Source of the DNA: Staphylococcus argensis
GTDB lineage: Bacteria; Bacillota; Bacilli; Staphylococcales; Staphylococcaceae
Direction: 5' to 3'
NCBI RefSeq assembly: GCF_002902305.1
Contig: NZ_PPPX01000016.1
Span: forward strand, 365,272 to 429,271
DNA length: 64,000 nucleotides
Shown here piece after piece: positions 35,028-45,155 of the stretch. The notes beneath the pieces were generated by a model. The model did no database searches. It was given only the letters and a program-made list of their open reading frames with translations, and was not told where the DNA came from. Made by a program: the position numbers and the translations under genes. Each line of letters starts with the position of its first letter. The first letter of the stretch is position 1.

Positions 35028-36365
35028 TTATTCTAGCCCCCCATCATTGTCGTAGGCGTACCATTTGCCGTCGTATTCGATGTACCAATGTGGTTTGAAT
35101 TCACTGTTGCGCTGTACTTCGATATCGTCTTTGTCAGGTTGATCGATACGTTTGTAACCAATTGTGATGTTATTGACCTTTTCAAAGTCAATATTTGGGT
35201 TATTAGCTAAAGCTGAGCGTACTTTCTCTGCGCCTTGCAGTTTCTCATCTTTCTCACCACTATCTATCGTGACATTCGATTTCAGTAAAGCGCGGGCGTA
35301 GCTATAGATGCCATCTTCACTCCAGGAGACCTTTACTGTATTTAAACTACCTGAATTAAACGTCGGACGTCCGTTGAGGAACATCTGATACGTGAGCTGA
35401 CCGGACTTGTTATCGGTGTGGAACAGTCTGAAGTCATCGGTGAAACCACCATGTTCATTAATATAATCGAACGTACCTGGAATAGTTTCATGCATATTCT
35501 TCGAAGTCGCCTTATCTTCAGACAAGTTATTGTATTTATATTTCTCAGTCTTATTGTCGTAGTTGGCGACGCCCGTGTTGTTATTGTAAGTAGTTGCTCC
35601 GTTCTTCGCACTGCGCACAACCACGGAATCGTCAAAGAGTACGGAATTCATTTTATCCACACTAATATGATTGTAAATTGTACGATAAGACTTCAGATGT
35701 TTCGGTGACTTTGGCGCAAAGATATGCGTCGCACTATCAATCGTATCCTTATTCGTAATCATCTCTGAATAAGGCTCCATGTCCTTCTTCAAGGCTGCGA
35801 CCGTCTTATTCACTGAACTTGCCTTCGAAGACAGCGTCATACGAACAACGTCATGCCGATTTTTACTAATCGCATAAAGTTGAATCTTATTGTCATGCGA
35901 CTGATCGATCAATAAACGATTGAACTTAAAGTTGCTCGGCACTTTCGCACTGATGTTCAACACGTCCCCGAGATACGTCGCAAGTGGCATGTCATAAGTG
36001 AAGTCGAGCACGAGAAACTCATCAGTTAAATCAGGGATGATGAGATTATGGTCACTGTGCATCTGATCTGAGTGTGTGACATGCTGATTCTTAATCGGCT
36101 CCAGGACGGTGGACACGTTCTGACGTGATGCCACCATACCTTCTGGATGATCCGACTTCGAATAGATGATTTGATATGGCGTGATGACCTCACTCATATC
36201 CGCGTTGTTCGTCTTACCTATCGACTGTGAGGAGTGATCTTTGTTCGTCTCTTTATCGACTGTTTGTAAGTCGGGCGTGAACTTCCATGTCATATAGGTC
36301 AGAACGAGGCTCATCAGCACAAGTAGGGCTAGGATGACCGTCTTGATATGTTCTTTACTCCGCAT
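35028..36365 (-). CDS. walH: WalH/YycH, membrane regulator of WalK
   Basis: A 445-aa protein with one N-terminal transmembrane segment ([20 protein letters not shown]) and a large extracellular three-domain part. With YycI it contacts WalK and modulates autolysin expression. I start at ATG 36365 ([10 protein letters not shown]), inside the end of walK, giving an 11-base overlap; an upstream ATG four codons earlier (36377) is also in frame. The C-terminus [17 protein letters not shown] is typical. The gene is intact. Confidence 0.9.
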   Translation of the reverse strand: MRSKEHIKTVILALLVLMSLVLTYMTWKFTPDLQTVDKETNKDHSSQSIGKTNNADMSEVITPYQIIYSKSDHPEGMVASRQNVSTVLEPIKNQHVTHSDQMHSDHNLIIPDLTDEFLVLDFTYDMPLATYLGDVLNISAKVPSNFKFNRLLIDQSHDNKIQLYAISKNRHDVVRMTLSSKASSVNKTVAALKKDMEPYSEMITNKDTIDSATHIFAPKSPKHLKSYRTIYNHISVDKMNSVLFDDSVVVRSAKNGATTYNNNTGVANYDNKTEKYKYNNLSEDKATSKNMHETIPGTFDYINEHGGFTDDFRLFHTDNKSGQLTYQMFLNGRPTFNSGSLNTVKVSWSEDGIYSYARALLKSNVTIDSGEKDEKLQGAEKVRSALANNPNIDFEKVNNITIGYKRIDQPDKDDIEVQRNSEFKPHWYIEYDGKWYAYDNDGGLE

Positions 36366-38184
36366 CCCAATCACCATCTTCTATGACTTCACATGGAAGC
36401 GTGATAAAGACTGACGTACCTTGGCCTTCAACACTGTTAGCCCAAATACGGCCATTGTGTGCCTCAACAATTTCTTTAGAGATAGCGAGGCCGAGACCCG
36501 TTCCGCCCATTTTACGCGTACGGGCTTTGTCTACACGGTAGAAGCGGTCGAAGATCTTATCTACTTTGTTGATTGGAATACCAATACCGTTGTCCTTGAT
36601 GCGAATCGTCATACGGTGATAAACAGCATTCTGTTTCACGTGAAACTCAACCCGCTTCTCGCCACGAGAATATTTCATCGCATTGGTAATGACATTGTCG
36701 AACACTTGCGTCATCTTGTCTGGATCGATTTCGGTAAAAATAGTCTCATTCGGAATTTCACGCACGAACGTCGTATCTTTCGCTGACATCTCACGACGAT
36801 TAATAATCTTGTTGATAAACATGTTAAAGTCGACAATCTCTTTCGTAATTTGATCGGATTCGTTATCCATACGTGAGAGTTGTAGTAAATCATTAACGAG
36901 ACGAATCATTCGCTCTGTCTCTTCACGCGTGACGTTTAAGAAACTAGGCGCAATCTCTTCATCTCTCCAAGCACCTTCCTCGAGTGCTTCGATATAACTA
37001 TTCATTGAGGTTAATGGCGTACGCAATTCGTGTGACACGTTCGCGACGAATTCACGACGTTCACGTTCAACTTGTTGTTGTTCAGTAACGTCATGAAGCA
37101 CGGCGATATAACCTGTCACGAAGCCTGTCTCTTGTACGATACGGCTAAAGTTAATTCGAGCAATGATGCCTTCCGCTTCGTTGATATCAAGCAAGAAACT
37201 ATCGTTATTCTCTTGTATCTCGTCGAGTGAGAAATCTTCTTCTAGCTTTAAAATGTTAAGCATATGCTGACCGATAATTTCATCTTTCATCATGCCCATC
37301 ATCTTCAACGCCATATCATTGACGATACGCACACGACCACGACGATCGGTCGCAATAATACCGTCACTCATGTGCGTGATGACGGAATCCAGTCGACGTT
37401 TCTCACTTTCTGTATTGGCTTGCGCCTCTTGAACACGTTTCGATAAGTTATTAAATGCGAGGGCGAGCTCACCTATTTCGTCGTTACCATAAATCTTCAC
37501 ACGTTGCGTATAGTTACCTTTAGACATCTCAATCGTTTGGTTACGCATATCCGTAATCGGTTTCGTAATCGTACGCGCGATAAAGAAACCGAGCACAATC
37601 GTGATGATGAGTGAAATTGCTGTACCTACGATAAAGATTTGGTTGATATTATTAAGTTGGTCATACACGTTATTAATGTCTGATTCGATATAAATATTGC
37701 CAATCGTACCTTTGCTCGTCTTCACAGGTAGATTGTAAACCCAGACACGTTGCTTGCCGTTGCCGTAATCTTTAAGCACGGTATGACTGTTCGATTCGCC
37801 TAGAGATAATGCTTTTTGAATCGAATTATCGTTCACTTTTTGATTTATTAGACTGCGGGTAGACTGCTTCGACGTCGCCAAAATGATTTGATCTTTATCG
37901 ATGAAGCGAATTTCTTCGATTTCTTGACGGTTCGCATACTCATTTAATAAGTTCTGAACTTCCTTTTGACTGTTGACCGATTTGTCATCTTGATAGACTT
38001 TCTCTATGCCAAGTTCAATCTGTTTCGCATATTGGGAAATATTACTTTTAAACGTTTGCGTCTGTTCTTTCTCCAAACTATTGGTAAAATACAATCCGAT
38101 GATCTGCATACCAATAATGATGAGTAGGACATAGACGATTACCAGCTTAGTATGAAGTGATTGAAACTGTTTAAGCCATTTCAT
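36355..38184 (-). CDS. walK: WalK sensor histidine kinase
   Basis: A 609-aa essential kinase controlling cell-wall metabolism. The order is TM1 (about 14-34), an extracellular PAS domain, TM2 (about 182-202), HAMP, an intracellular PAS domain ([20 protein letters not shown]), HisKA with the phosphorylated histidine in [16 protein letters not shown] near residue 385, and the ATPase domain with IKDNGIGIP and [11 protein letters not shown]. It phosphorylates WalR. Its length is within a residue of the S. aureus protein. It follows walR by 12 bases. Confidence 0.95.
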   Translation of the reverse strand: MKWLKQFQSLHTKLVIVYVLLIIIGMQIIGLYFTNSLEKEQTQTFKSNISQYAKQIELGIEKVYQDDKSVNSQKEVQNLLNEYANRQEIEEIRFIDKDQIILATSKQSTRSLINQKVNDNSIQKALSLGESNSHTVLKDYGNGKQRVWVYNLPVKTSKGTIGNIYIESDINNVYDQLNNINQIFIVGTAISLIITIVLGFFIARTITKPITDMRNQTIEMSKGNYTQRVKIYGNDEIGELALAFNNLSKRVQEAQANTESEKRRLDSVITHMSDGIIATDRRGRVRIVNDMALKMMGMMKDEIIGQHMLNILKLEEDFSLDEIQENNDSFLLDINEAEGIIARINFSRIVQETGFVTGYIAVLHDVTEQQQVERERREFVANVSHELRTPLTSMNSYIEALEEGAWRDEEIAPSFLNVTREETERMIRLVNDLLQLSRMDNESDQITKEIVDFNMFINKIINRREMSAKDTTFVREIPNETIFTEIDPDKMTQVFDNVITNAMKYSRGEKRVEFHVKQNAVYHRMTIRIKDNGIGIPINKVDKIFDRFYRVDKARTRKMGGTGLGLAISKEIVEAHNGRIWANSVEGQGTSVFITLPCEVIEDGDWDAE

Positions 38185-38196
38185 CTCAGACGACCT

Positions 38197-38901
38197 CTAG
38201 TCATGTTGTTGAAGGAAATATCCAACACCACGACGCGTCACAATATATTCTGGATGAGAAGGATCATCTTCAATTTTTTCACGTAAGCGACGAATCGTTA
38301 CGTCTACAGTACGCACGTCACCAAAGTAATCATAGCCCCATACTGTTTGTAGCAAGTGTTCACGCGTCATCACTTGTCCCATGTGTTTAGATAGATAATG
38401 GAATAATTCGAATTCACGGTGGGTTAATTCGATATTCTTACCACGTTTGCGAATGGAGTATGCATCAGGATAAACCACGATGTCTTTGATTGAAATTTCA
38501 TTTGTCGCATTATCGTCCTCTTCTTGAGCTGGTTTAGAATAATGACGACGTAAGTTCGCTTTCACACGTGCGATAAGCTCACGTGTACTGAATGGTTTCG
38601 TTACGTAGTCATCTGCGCCTAACTCTAAGCCCAATACTTTATCAATCTCAGAGTCTTTCGCCGTTAACATAATGATTGGCATTTCATATTTCTTGCGGAC
38701 TTCACGACATACTTCCATACCATCACGTCCAGGAAGCATGATGTCGAGTAACACGATGTCCGGTTCTTCATCATAGATTAAGTCCACTGCGTCATTACCG
38801 TCGTAGGCACAGTGCACTTCATAACCTTCTTTCTTCAAATTAAATTCTAAAATATCTGCAATTGGTTTTTCGTCATCAACTACTACAACTTTTCTAGCCA
38901 T
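38197..38901 (-). CDS. walR: WalR response regulator
   Basis: A 234-aa OmpR/PhoB-type regulator, essential in staphylococci, which controls autolysin and wall genes. The receiver domain holds [12 protein letters not shown], the phosphorylated Asp53 in [13 protein letters not shown] and the lysine in DDYVTKPFS. The C-terminal winged helix includes [18 protein letters not shown]. It is the first gene of the walRKHI operon; the long 800-base region upstream probably contains its promoter, together with a structured repeat. Confidence 0.96.
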   Translation of the reverse strand: MARKVVVVDDEKPIADILEFNLKKEGYEVHCAYDGNDAVDLIYDEEPDIVLLDIMLPGRDGMEVCREVRKKYEMPIIMLTAKDSEIDKVLGLELGADDYVTKPFSTRELIARVKANLRRHYSKPAQEEDDNATNEISIKDIVVYPDAYSIRKRGKNIELTHREFELFHYLSKHMGQVMTREHLLQTVWGYDYFGDVRTVDVTIRRLREKIEDDPSHPEYIVTRRGVGYFLQQHD

Positions 38902-38922
38902 AATTTAAACCTCATTTCTCAA

Positions 38923-39174
38923 TTGTAGTACGCATAGATTTATTATCTCATATGTCTCTACTTTATAATTTACCATTAAAGCTATACTAATTCTATGATT
39001 CAACGTAAGAAACATATAATAGTAGATTCTCTCATGATATCATCTCTGGTGTCTTTTCAGAAAAGTTATGATTGATGGATAGGAACCTAAAATATAAAAA
39101 TCTATAATGTTTATTTCTTCCCCTTTTAGCAACTATAATGACTATTTTCAACACTCTGTGACAAAATAACTTTT
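38923..39174. other. Long intergenic region upstream of walR, first part
   Basis: No convincing ORF. It should hold the walR promoter on the minus strand. Together with 39305-39684 it forms a gene-poor 800-base spacer whose only clear structure is the repeat at 39175-39304. Confidence 0.5.
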
Positions 39175-39304
39175 ATTTTCAATGTTTTGACTCTCGCTTG
39201 CATATGGGACCACACTCAACTAATTAATCTCGCTTAATAAGCTCGATTAATGGATTTTCGTTGTGGTCTAGTTCCATCATGCGTCTCGAGTCGACATTGA
39301 AAAT
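39175..39304 (-). ncRNA. Structured intergenic repeat, copy C (inverted)
   Basis: On the minus strand it has an outer helix ATTTTCAATGT / ACATTGAAAAT, GACTC/GAGTC, a middle GACCACA / TGTGGTC helix, an ATTAATC / GATTAAT helix and a GCTTATTAAGC tip, plus the shared core CAACGAAAATCCATTAAT. It is the best-paired of the three copies. Confidence 0.6.
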
Positions 39305-39684
39305 ATACATTTAATGAAATTGTAATTCTATTCAATCATATACTTAGTTTTTACTGTACAAGATCTATAGATTTCCAAGATTACCTTAATCTAATGAATA
39401 TATAGTTATTTTTAAAAACAATTATATTCCTACTTATCAGTCTTAACGTTTATTTCTCACACTCTTAATAAGAGAAATATATCTCTGAATTTTCCATAAC
39501 AATGGTTAAAAGTTTAAAATTTGCCTATATCACTCAATTATCTACTGTTCTATAAATTTGTCTACACTATGTTTAGAAACTCATGAAGATGGTATACTAT
39601 AAATTATCTAACTAGTGTGTTGGCATACGATAGCCCTTTATTTTTTCTGTATTAAATTTTTGTGAAAGAATTTTAAAAAAGTGC

Positions 39685-39713
39685 TTGTCATCTCGTTAGA
39701 GAGTTGCTATAAT
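39685..39713 (+). promoter_or_regulatory. Strong sigma-A promoter of the tRNA pair
   Basis: TTGTCA at 39685-39690 and TATAAT at 39708-39713 are separated by 17 bases, ending 19 bases before tRNA-Glu. Confidence 0.85.
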
Positions 39714-39732
39714 TTATCTTGTGCTTAAGAAC

Positions 39733-39807
39733 GGCTCCTTGGTCAAGCGGTTAAGACACTGCCCTTTCACGGCAGTAACACGGGTTCGAGTCCCGTAGGA
39801 GTCACCA
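39733..39807 (+). tRNA. trnE: tRNA-Glu (anticodon TTC)
   Basis: A complete cloverleaf: acceptor GGCTCCT/AGGAGTC, D-arm with GGTCAAGCGGTTAAGAC, anticodon arm CTGCC-CTTTCAC-GGCAG with TTC, and T-arm ACGGGTTCGAGTCCCGT. CCA is encoded after the discriminator A. Confidence 0.97.
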
Positions 39808-39814
39808 TTGAGTT

Positions 39815-39887
39815 GGTCCCGTAGTGTAGCGGTTAACACGCCTGCCTGTCACGCAGGAGATCGCGGGTTCGATTCCCGTCGGGACCG
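39815..39887 (+). tRNA. trnD: tRNA-Asp (anticodon GTC)
   Basis: Acceptor GGTCCCG/CGGGACC, anticodon arm CCTGC-CTGTCAC-GCAGG with GTC, and T-arm GCGGGTTCGATTCCCGT. CCA is not encoded. It lies seven bases after tRNA-Glu and shares its promoter. Confidence 0.97.
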
Positions 39888-39891
39888 TAGA

Positions 39892-39921
39892 TGCTCACCC
39901 AATAGGGTGGGCATATTTTTT
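39892..39921 (+). terminator. Terminator of the tRNA pair
   Basis: TGCTCACCC / GGGTGGGCA (with one G-T pair) and loop AATA, followed by TATTTTTTTG. Confidence 0.9.
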
Positions 39922-40119
39922 TGCGCTTTTTTAAATGTTGGCGATCTCCTAAAGCTACATTATATTAGTCTTCTTATAGCAACTCCTCAATTACCTTATA
40001 TTCTCTCTTCTTTTACAAAAGTAACCTCACTACATTTTCTAGAAAGTTCCTCCAATTTATTTTCACCTATTAATAAGTCAAAATATTTCATCAACAAAAA
40101 TATAATTTAAGGTTTAAAT

Positions 40120-40149
40120 GACATATCATGTCATACCTTATTCGCTAAT
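40120..40149 (+). promoter_or_regulatory. Shared envelope-gene promoter element, copy 1
   Basis: GACATATCATGTCATACCTT followed by ATTCGCTAAT lies 34 bases before the LPXTG gene ATG. It contains the inverted repeat TGACATATCATGTCA. A very similar element is at 40893-40922, at the same distance from the next gene. Confidence 0.6.
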
Positions 40150-40183
40150 ATAGAAATAAATTCACATATGGGAGGAATTTATT

Positions 40184-40846
40184 ATGAAAAAATTAGGAAT
40201 AACTTCAGGAATTGTGCTCAGTGGAGCAGTATTATTTGGAGGAATTGGTACATCTCAAGCATATGCAGAAAGTTACAGTTCTGTTGATGCAAGTAACGCA
40301 GAGAACATCGCGAAAGAAGTAGCTAAGGATAACGGAATGGATCCTTCAAAACAGAATTTCTTCAAGCCAAAAAGTAGCGGCGATTATTATCAAGTTGAAA
40401 TTGGTAATAAATCTAACGTAGGTGCAGGTGCTTATCGCGTGCATAAGGATGGTCTCGTTGAATATAGAGATGGTGGCGTGGAGTCTAACCCTTACCATAA
40501 AGTAGGTAACTATCACTTCTCAAGCGCTGATTCAAATGCGACTAATGATAGTAAAAATGATACAAATCAACAACAAGACTCTACAAAAGCGCAACACAAC
40601 CAAGGTAACACACAACAAAACCAAACTAATCCTAGCAACGTTTCACAACAAAATTCAATGCAATTCAACCAAAATAATGAGCAACAAGCACAAGCTCAAA
40701 ATGTAAAACAATCAAATCAAAGTGATGTACAACAAGCTCAAACATTACCTAACACTGGTCAATCTTCTAATAGTGTTGCTTTAGGCGCACTTGCGATGAT
40801 ATTTGGTATTAGTGTACTTGCTATGAGACGTTTCGTACGTCAATAA
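40184..40846 (+). CDS. LPXTG-anchored small surface protein
   Basis: A 220-aa secreted protein. Residues 1-28 are a signal peptide ending SQAYAES. A compact domain follows (about 30-110) with the pattern SGDYYQVEI, YRVHKDGLVEY and KVGNYHF. Residues 115-185 are a low-complexity Q/N/S-rich stalk. The sortase signal LPNTG is near residue 188, then a hydrophobic segment and the charged tail MRRFVRQ, so it is linked to peptidoglycan by sortase A. The domain is related to the secreted 111-aa protein at 54967. A GGGAGGA ribosome site precedes ATG. The function of the domain is unknown. Confidence 0.88.
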   Translation: MKKLGITSGIVLSGAVLFGGIGTSQAYAESYSSVDASNAENIAKEVAKDNGMDPSKQNFFKPKSSGDYYQVEIGNKSNVGAGAYRVHKDGLVEYRDGGVESNPYHKVGNYHFSSADSNATNDSKNDTNQQQDSTKAQHNQGNTQQNQTNPSNVSQQNSMQFNQNNEQQAQAQNVKQSNQSDVQQAQTLPNTGQSSNSVALGALAMIFGISVLAMRRFVRQ

Positions 40847-40892
40847 TCTTCCTCCTCATTGTACAAAGAAAAATTTAATTCACATCTCAAGC

Positions 40893-40922
40893 GACGTATA
40901 TTGTCGTACCTGATTCGCTATC
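40893..40922 (+). promoter_or_regulatory. Shared envelope-gene promoter element, copy 2
   Basis: GACGTATATTGTCGTACCTG followed by ATTCGCTATC matches the element at 40120-40149 at roughly four bases in five and ends 33 bases before the next ATG. A TATCAT box overlaps its 3' end. Confidence 0.6.
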
Positions 40923-40955
40923 ATAAGACTAAATACGTTTAGAGGAGGATTATTC

Positions 40956-41432
40956 ATGAATAAAAAGGTGGAATTCGCCCTTTCAATCCTGTTCTTCTGG
41001 GTGAAAGGTAGCGTAGCCGTAGACTCTAGATTCGTGAAAGTAAACACGGCTAATGCGATTCTCGGTATCTTTCCAGCGGGACGCGATGCAGAAACGATGC
41101 CGTTGAAGAATATTAGCTCTACGAAACTTTCAAGTAAATATAAAATCTTTCCAATGATTATCGGAATATTGATTATGCTCATTGCATTATCACGCTTAGG
41201 CACTTCATTCTTTGGTGCACTCATCTTCTTCATTATCGGTGCACTGATCTTTGGAAGTGGCATGTTAACAACATTAATCATTCAAAGAGCAGGTAACGAT
41301 TATGCAATTTCTGTACCATTTTTCGAGAAAAATAAATTACTGATCGCGCAGAATTCTATTGAAGAAGCACTCGCTCACGATACAGATAAGACAGATTTGA
41401 ATCAATTCTTTGATAAAAAGGAATCAAATTAG
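40956..41432 (+). CDS. Membrane protein with PH-like domain pattern, 158 aa
   Basis: A small membrane protein. The N-terminal part reads ILFFWVKGSVAVDSRFVKVN and TMPLKNISSTKLSSKYKI, resembling the bacterial pleckstrin-homology-like domains that precede membrane spans. Two hydrophobic segments lie at about residues 66-78 and 87-108. The C-terminus is charged (DKTDLNQFFDKKESN). GAGGAGGA precedes the ATG. It shares a promoter element with the LPXTG gene just upstream, so both may answer to the same envelope signal. I do not know its function. Confidence 0.7.
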   Translation: MNKKVEFALSILFFWVKGSVAVDSRFVKVNTANAILGIFPAGRDAETMPLKNISSTKLSSKYKIFPMIIGILIMLIALSRLGTSFFGALIFFIIGALIFGSGMLTTLIIQRAGNDYAISVPFFEKNKLLIAQNSIEEALAHDTDKTDLNQFFDKKESN

Positions 41433-41645
41433 TTCAGACAATTAAAATCTCATCATATACATCACTATTATCACCGTATTCGATCATTAAGCAACTCCTT
41501 AGAAGAAAAGGACATGCACAACAAATGAACGGCACAGTCACCTGACACGCATGTACACTCTTCTCAAAGGGGTTGCTTTTACTTATGCATAACCTCGTCT
41601 CACTTTTACCTATCGTCTCTTCACGAGCCTCACAACTACAGCATC

Positions 41646-41683
41646 AAAAAAAGACCTCCGATGTATGACACCGGAAGCCTCGA
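41646..41683 (-). terminator. Terminator of purA
   Basis: On the minus strand GAGGCTTCCGGTG and CATCGGAGGTC form a stem, followed by TTTTTTTGATG. Confidence 0.85.
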
Positions 41684-41694
41684 CCTAACTCGTC

Positions 41695-42978
41695 TTACCA
41701 TAAGTTAGATAATAAGTTTGTTTGACTACGATCTGGACCTACAGAGAAGATTGAGATATCCACACCGCAAATTTCAGAAATGCGTTCTAAGTAGCGACGT
41801 GCATTGTCAGGAAGTTCGTCTAAAGAACGGCAACCTGTAATATCTTCGTCCCAACCTGGAAGTTCTTCGTAAACAGGTTTACAACGTTTCACTTCGTCTA
41901 AGTTCGCTGGATATTCAGTGATTGTTTCGCCATCCAACTCATATGCCGTACAAATCTTCACAGTATCTAAACCTGTGAGCACATCAATTGAGTTGATTGA
42001 GAGGTCTGTAATACCGCTCACACGACGCGCATGTCGTACGACAACTGAGTCGAACCAACCGACACGTCTAGGACGACCTGTCGTTGTACCGTATTCACGA
42101 CCGACTTCGCGAATGTGATGACCGTCATCATCAAAGAGTTCTGTTGGGAATGGGCCATCGCCTACGCGTGATGTATAAGACTTACATACACCGATGACTT
42201 TAGATACGAAGGTAGGGCCTACACCGCCACCTACTGTCACGTTACCTGCAACTGGGTTACTTGATGTAACGAATGGATATGTACCATGGTCAATATCGAG
42301 CATGACACCTTGGGCACCTTCGAATAATACTTTCTCATCTGCTACGAATGCATCGTCTAATACTTTCGCAGTGTCTGTAACGTATGGTGCTAAGCGTTGT
42401 CCTGCTTCATAATATGTCTCAAATATCTCATCAAATGTTGGGCATGGTTTATTGAACATACCTTTGAAATACGCATCTTTATATTCAATATTATCTTGTA
42501 GACGTTGTTTAAAGGATTCTTTGTTTAATAGGTCAGCCATGCGAATACCGATACGCTGTGCTTTATCCACGTATGCAGGGCCGATACCTTTCTTCGTCGT
42601 ACCAATCTTGTTGTCGCCACGACGTTCTTCTTCGTACTCGTCTTGTTTCAAATGATATGGCAAGATGACTTGCGCACGATTTGAGATGCGTAAGTTGTCA
42701 GTAGATACGCCACGTTCATTTAACGCGTCTAACTCTTTTAAAAGTGCTACTGGGTCTACTACGACGCCATTACCTATCACTGCGAGCTTATCTTTGTAGA
42801 AAATACCTGATGGTACGAGGTGTAATTTATAAGTTTCACCGCTAAATTTGATTGTGTGACCTGCGTTATTACCACCTGAAAAACGTGTGATCACATCTGC
42901 TTGTTCTGCTAAGAAATCTGTAATCTTTCCTTTACCTTCGTCTCCCCATTGTGTCCCAACTACTACAATTGATGACAT
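41695..42978 (-). CDS. purA: Adenylosuccinate synthetase PurA
   Basis: A 427-aa cytoplasmic enzyme that joins IMP and aspartate with GTP to make adenylosuccinate, the first step from IMP to AMP. The GTP loop [17 protein letters not shown] is at residues 8-24, the aspartate/IMP segments include [18 protein letters not shown] and [13 protein letters not shown], and the C-terminus has [10 protein letters not shown]. Full length for the family. A monocistronic unit with its own terminator; a PurR-box-like sequence lies upstream. Confidence 0.96.
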   Translation of the reverse strand: MSSIVVVGTQWGDEGKGKITDFLAEQADVITRFSGGNNAGHTIKFSGETYKLHLVPSGIFYKDKLAVIGNGVVVDPVALLKELDALNERGVSTDNLRISNRAQVILPYHLKQDEYEEERRGDNKIGTTKKGIGPAYVDKAQRIGIRMADLLNKESFKQRLQDNIEYKDAYFKGMFNKPCPTFDEIFETYYEAGQRLAPYVTDTAKVLDDAFVADEKVLFEGAQGVMLDIDHGTYPFVTSSNPVAGNVTVGGGVGPTFVSKVIGVCKSYTSRVGDGPFPTELFDDDGHHIREVGREYGTTTGRPRRVGWFDSVVVRHARRVSGITDLSINSIDVLTGLDTVKICTAYELDGETITEYPANLDEVKRCKPVYEELPGWDEDITGCRSLDELPDNARRYLERISEICGVDISIFSVGPDRSQTNLLSNLW

Positions 42979-43043
42979 ATGAGCACCTCCAAGTTTTTCT
43001 CAATTTACCATAGAGTATTTTACCAATATCACCTGGAGATTGC

Positions 43044-43060
43044 AAATAAAAATCGAACAT
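43044..43060 (-). promoter_or_regulatory. Possible PurR box upstream of purA
   Basis: AAATAAAAATCGAACAT on the plus strand resembles the Bacillus/staphylococcal PurBox core (CGAACAT) and lies about 70 bases before the purA start. A clear second, inverted box is not seen, so the call is weak. Confidence 0.35.
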
Positions 43061-43206
43061 TATTTCAAAGTTGTCAGGAAACGTTAAAGGCGGGTGTTGT
43101 AATTGATCTATAGTTTATAAAAGCGATGACATCAACGTTTGAACAACGATTTAAGTTAAAACGTTAACCGTACTTCTATTAATTTAAATTACTTTTAAAT
43201 GACCAA

Positions 43207-43248
43207 AAACCGTACAAAGTTAACTAATAAGTTAAAATCATACGGTTT
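43207..43248 (-). terminator. Terminator of dnaB
   Basis: AAACCGTA / TACGGTTT enclose a second stem TTAACT/AGTTAA; the minus-strand end runs into TTTTTGG. It lies 24 bases after the dnaB stop. Confidence 0.8.
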
Positions 43249-43272
43249 AAAAACTTCGATTATTTATTTTGA

Positions 43273-44673
43273 TCACATATCTGCATGCGCATAATCAATA
43301 TCAGTAAATTTGTTGTACTGTTTCATGAAATGCAGTTTCACGGTACCTGTTGGGCCGTTACGTTGCTTCGCGATAATAATTTCAATCTCACCATTATCGT
43401 CATTCACTTGCGGTTCCATGCCCATGTCACTATCGTCCTCATCATCTTCACCTGCACGCTCGTAATAGTCGTCACGGTAAAGGAAGGCAACGATGTCGGC
43501 GTCTTGCTCGATGGAACCTGACTCACGAATATCACTCATCATCGGACGTTTATCCTGACGTTGTTCTACACCACGAGAAAGCTGACTCAAGGCAATCACA
43601 GGACATTCAAGCTCTCTGGCAATCGCTTTAAGTGTTCGAGAGATTTCTGAGACTTCTTGTTGGCGATTATCAGAGAACCGTGAGCCACTACCTTGTAGCA
43701 ATTGGAGATAGTCAATTACGACCATATCTAAGCCATGTTCTTGTTTCAAACGACGACACTTGGAACGGACATCTGACACCCGAATACCTGGCGTGTCATC
43801 GATAAATAATTTCGTATGCGAGAGTTTACCGACAGACGTAGTGAAACGATTCCAATCCTCTTCTTCCATCATACCTGTACGTAAGCGGTTGGAATCGACA
43901 TTTCCTGTACTACAAATCATACGTGTGACGAGTTGATCCGCACCCATCTCTAGAGAGAAGATGCCTACGGTAAAGCCATCTTCGTGCGTGGCCACCTTTT
44001 GCGCGATATTAAGAGCGAAGGCAGTCTTACCCACGGAAGGTCGAGCAGCAATAATGATGAGATCATTGCGGTTAAAGCCTGCCGTCATGTTATCTAAATC
44101 GCGATAACCTGTAGGAATACCGGGTGTCTGACCACTATTCTGATCGAGCAATTCAGTATTCTCATAGACTTCACCGAGCACAGTGACGATATCTTTAAAT
44201 CCTTCGCTTTCGCGTGACGAAGAGATTTCAAGTATCCGCCGCTCAGCATCATTGAGGACCTCGTCTAATTCGATTTCACTATTATAACCATCATTGGCGA
44301 TACTTTCTGCAACTTGGATGAGCTTCCGCTTCGTCGCTAGCTTTAAGACGATGTCAGTATAGTATTGAATATTTCGCGTCGTAGGCACATTGTTCGCAAG
44401 TTCCGCGAGATATTGAGGTCCACCCGCTTCACTAAGCCGACCATCTTGAGAGAGTTGATCCATGAGCGTCACACTGTCGATATTCTTGCTTTCCTCATGG
44501 ATGTGCATCATCGCTCTAAAGATATGTTGATGGGCACTTCTATAAAATGACTCAGGAAGTAAGACTTCCTGAGTTGAGTTCATGAGTTCTGGATCGAGGA
44601 AAATGGCACCTAATACAGATTGTTCCGCTTCATTACTATGCGGCATTTGATTGCGTTCGTACATTCCGTCCAT
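43273..44673 (-). CDS. dnaB: Replicative DNA helicase DnaB (staphylococcal DnaC)
   Basis: A 466-aa hexameric helicase that unwinds DNA at the fork. The N-terminal domain begins MPHSNEAEQSVLGAIFLDPE; the RecA-like domain has Walker A ARPSVGKTAFALNIA near residue 205 and Walker B DMVVIDYLQLLQ near residue 305, then ISRTLKAIARELECPVIAL. The acidic stretch AGEDDEDDSDMG precedes the DNA-binding end IIIAKQRNGPTGTVKLHFM. It belongs to the yybS-gdpP-rplI-dnaB unit. No inteins or breaks. Confidence 0.96.
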   Translation of the reverse strand: MDGMYERNQMPHSNEAEQSVLGAIFLDPELMNSTQEVLLPESFYRSAHQHIFRAMMHIHEESKNIDSVTLMDQLSQDGRLSEAGGPQYLAELANNVPTTRNIQYYTDIVLKLATKRKLIQVAESIANDGYNSEIELDEVLNDAERRILEISSSRESEGFKDIVTVLGEVYENTELLDQNSGQTPGIPTGYRDLDNMTAGFNRNDLIIIAARPSVGKTAFALNIAQKVATHEDGFTVGIFSLEMGADQLVTRMICSTGNVDSNRLRTGMMEEEDWNRFTTSVGKLSHTKLFIDDTPGIRVSDVRSKCRRLKQEHGLDMVVIDYLQLLQGSGSRFSDNRQQEVSEISRTLKAIARELECPVIALSQLSRGVEQRQDKRPMMSDIRESGSIEQDADIVAFLYRDDYYERAGEDDEDDSDMGMEPQVNDDNGEIEIIIAKQRNGPTGTVKLHFMKQYNKFTDIDYAHADM

Positions 44674-44705
44674 TCGTTCTCCACCTCATATCTCATTACT
44701 TTGAA

Positions 44706-45155
44706 TTAGTTCTGTTCTACTGTGTGTACGCGAATTGTACCTTCAACTTCTTTATCAAGTTTCACTGGTACATTCGTATAACCTAAAGCGTGAATGCCGT
44801 GTGGTAAATCCATCTTACGTTTATCAATTTTGATATCGTGTTGATCTTTAAGGGCTTGAGCGATTTGTTTCGTACTGATTGAACCGAATAACTTACCGCC
44901 TTCACCTGTCTTCGCACTTACTTCAACTTCGATGTCTTCAAGACGTGATTTAAGTTCTTTCGCATCGTCAATTTCTTTCTGTCTTTCTTGTTCTGCACGT
45001 TTATTTTGTTGTTGAAGCTGTTTCAAATTACCACTATTTGCTTCTACTGCTAAGTTCTTTTTAAAAAGGAAGTTGTTAGCGTAACCTACTGGTACGTCTT
45101 TAACTTCGCCTTTCTTACCTTTACCTTTAACATCTTGTGTGAATATTACTTTCAT
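44706..45155 (-). CDS. rplI: Ribosomal protein bL9
   Basis: A 149-aa large-subunit protein. The N-terminal RNA-binding domain is [20 protein letters not shown], joined by the long helix (residues 41-75, rich in E, K and Q) to the C-terminal domain with [14 protein letters not shown]. It overlaps the gdpP end by four bases. Confidence 0.96.
   Translation of the reverse strand: MKVIFTQDVKGKGKKGEVKDVPVGYANNFLFKKNLAVEANSGNLKQLQQQNKRAEQERQKEIDDAKELKSRLEDIEVEVSAKTGEGGKLFGSISTKQIAQALKDQHDIKIDKRKMDLPHGIHALGYTNVPVKLDKEVEGTIRVHTVEQN

Noticed and set aside
41434..41487. 17-codon minus-strand ORF with AAGGAG ribosome site after the PH-like membrane gene
   Set aside because: Highly acidic random-looking peptide (MIEYGDNSDVYDEILIV) without support from position or structure.
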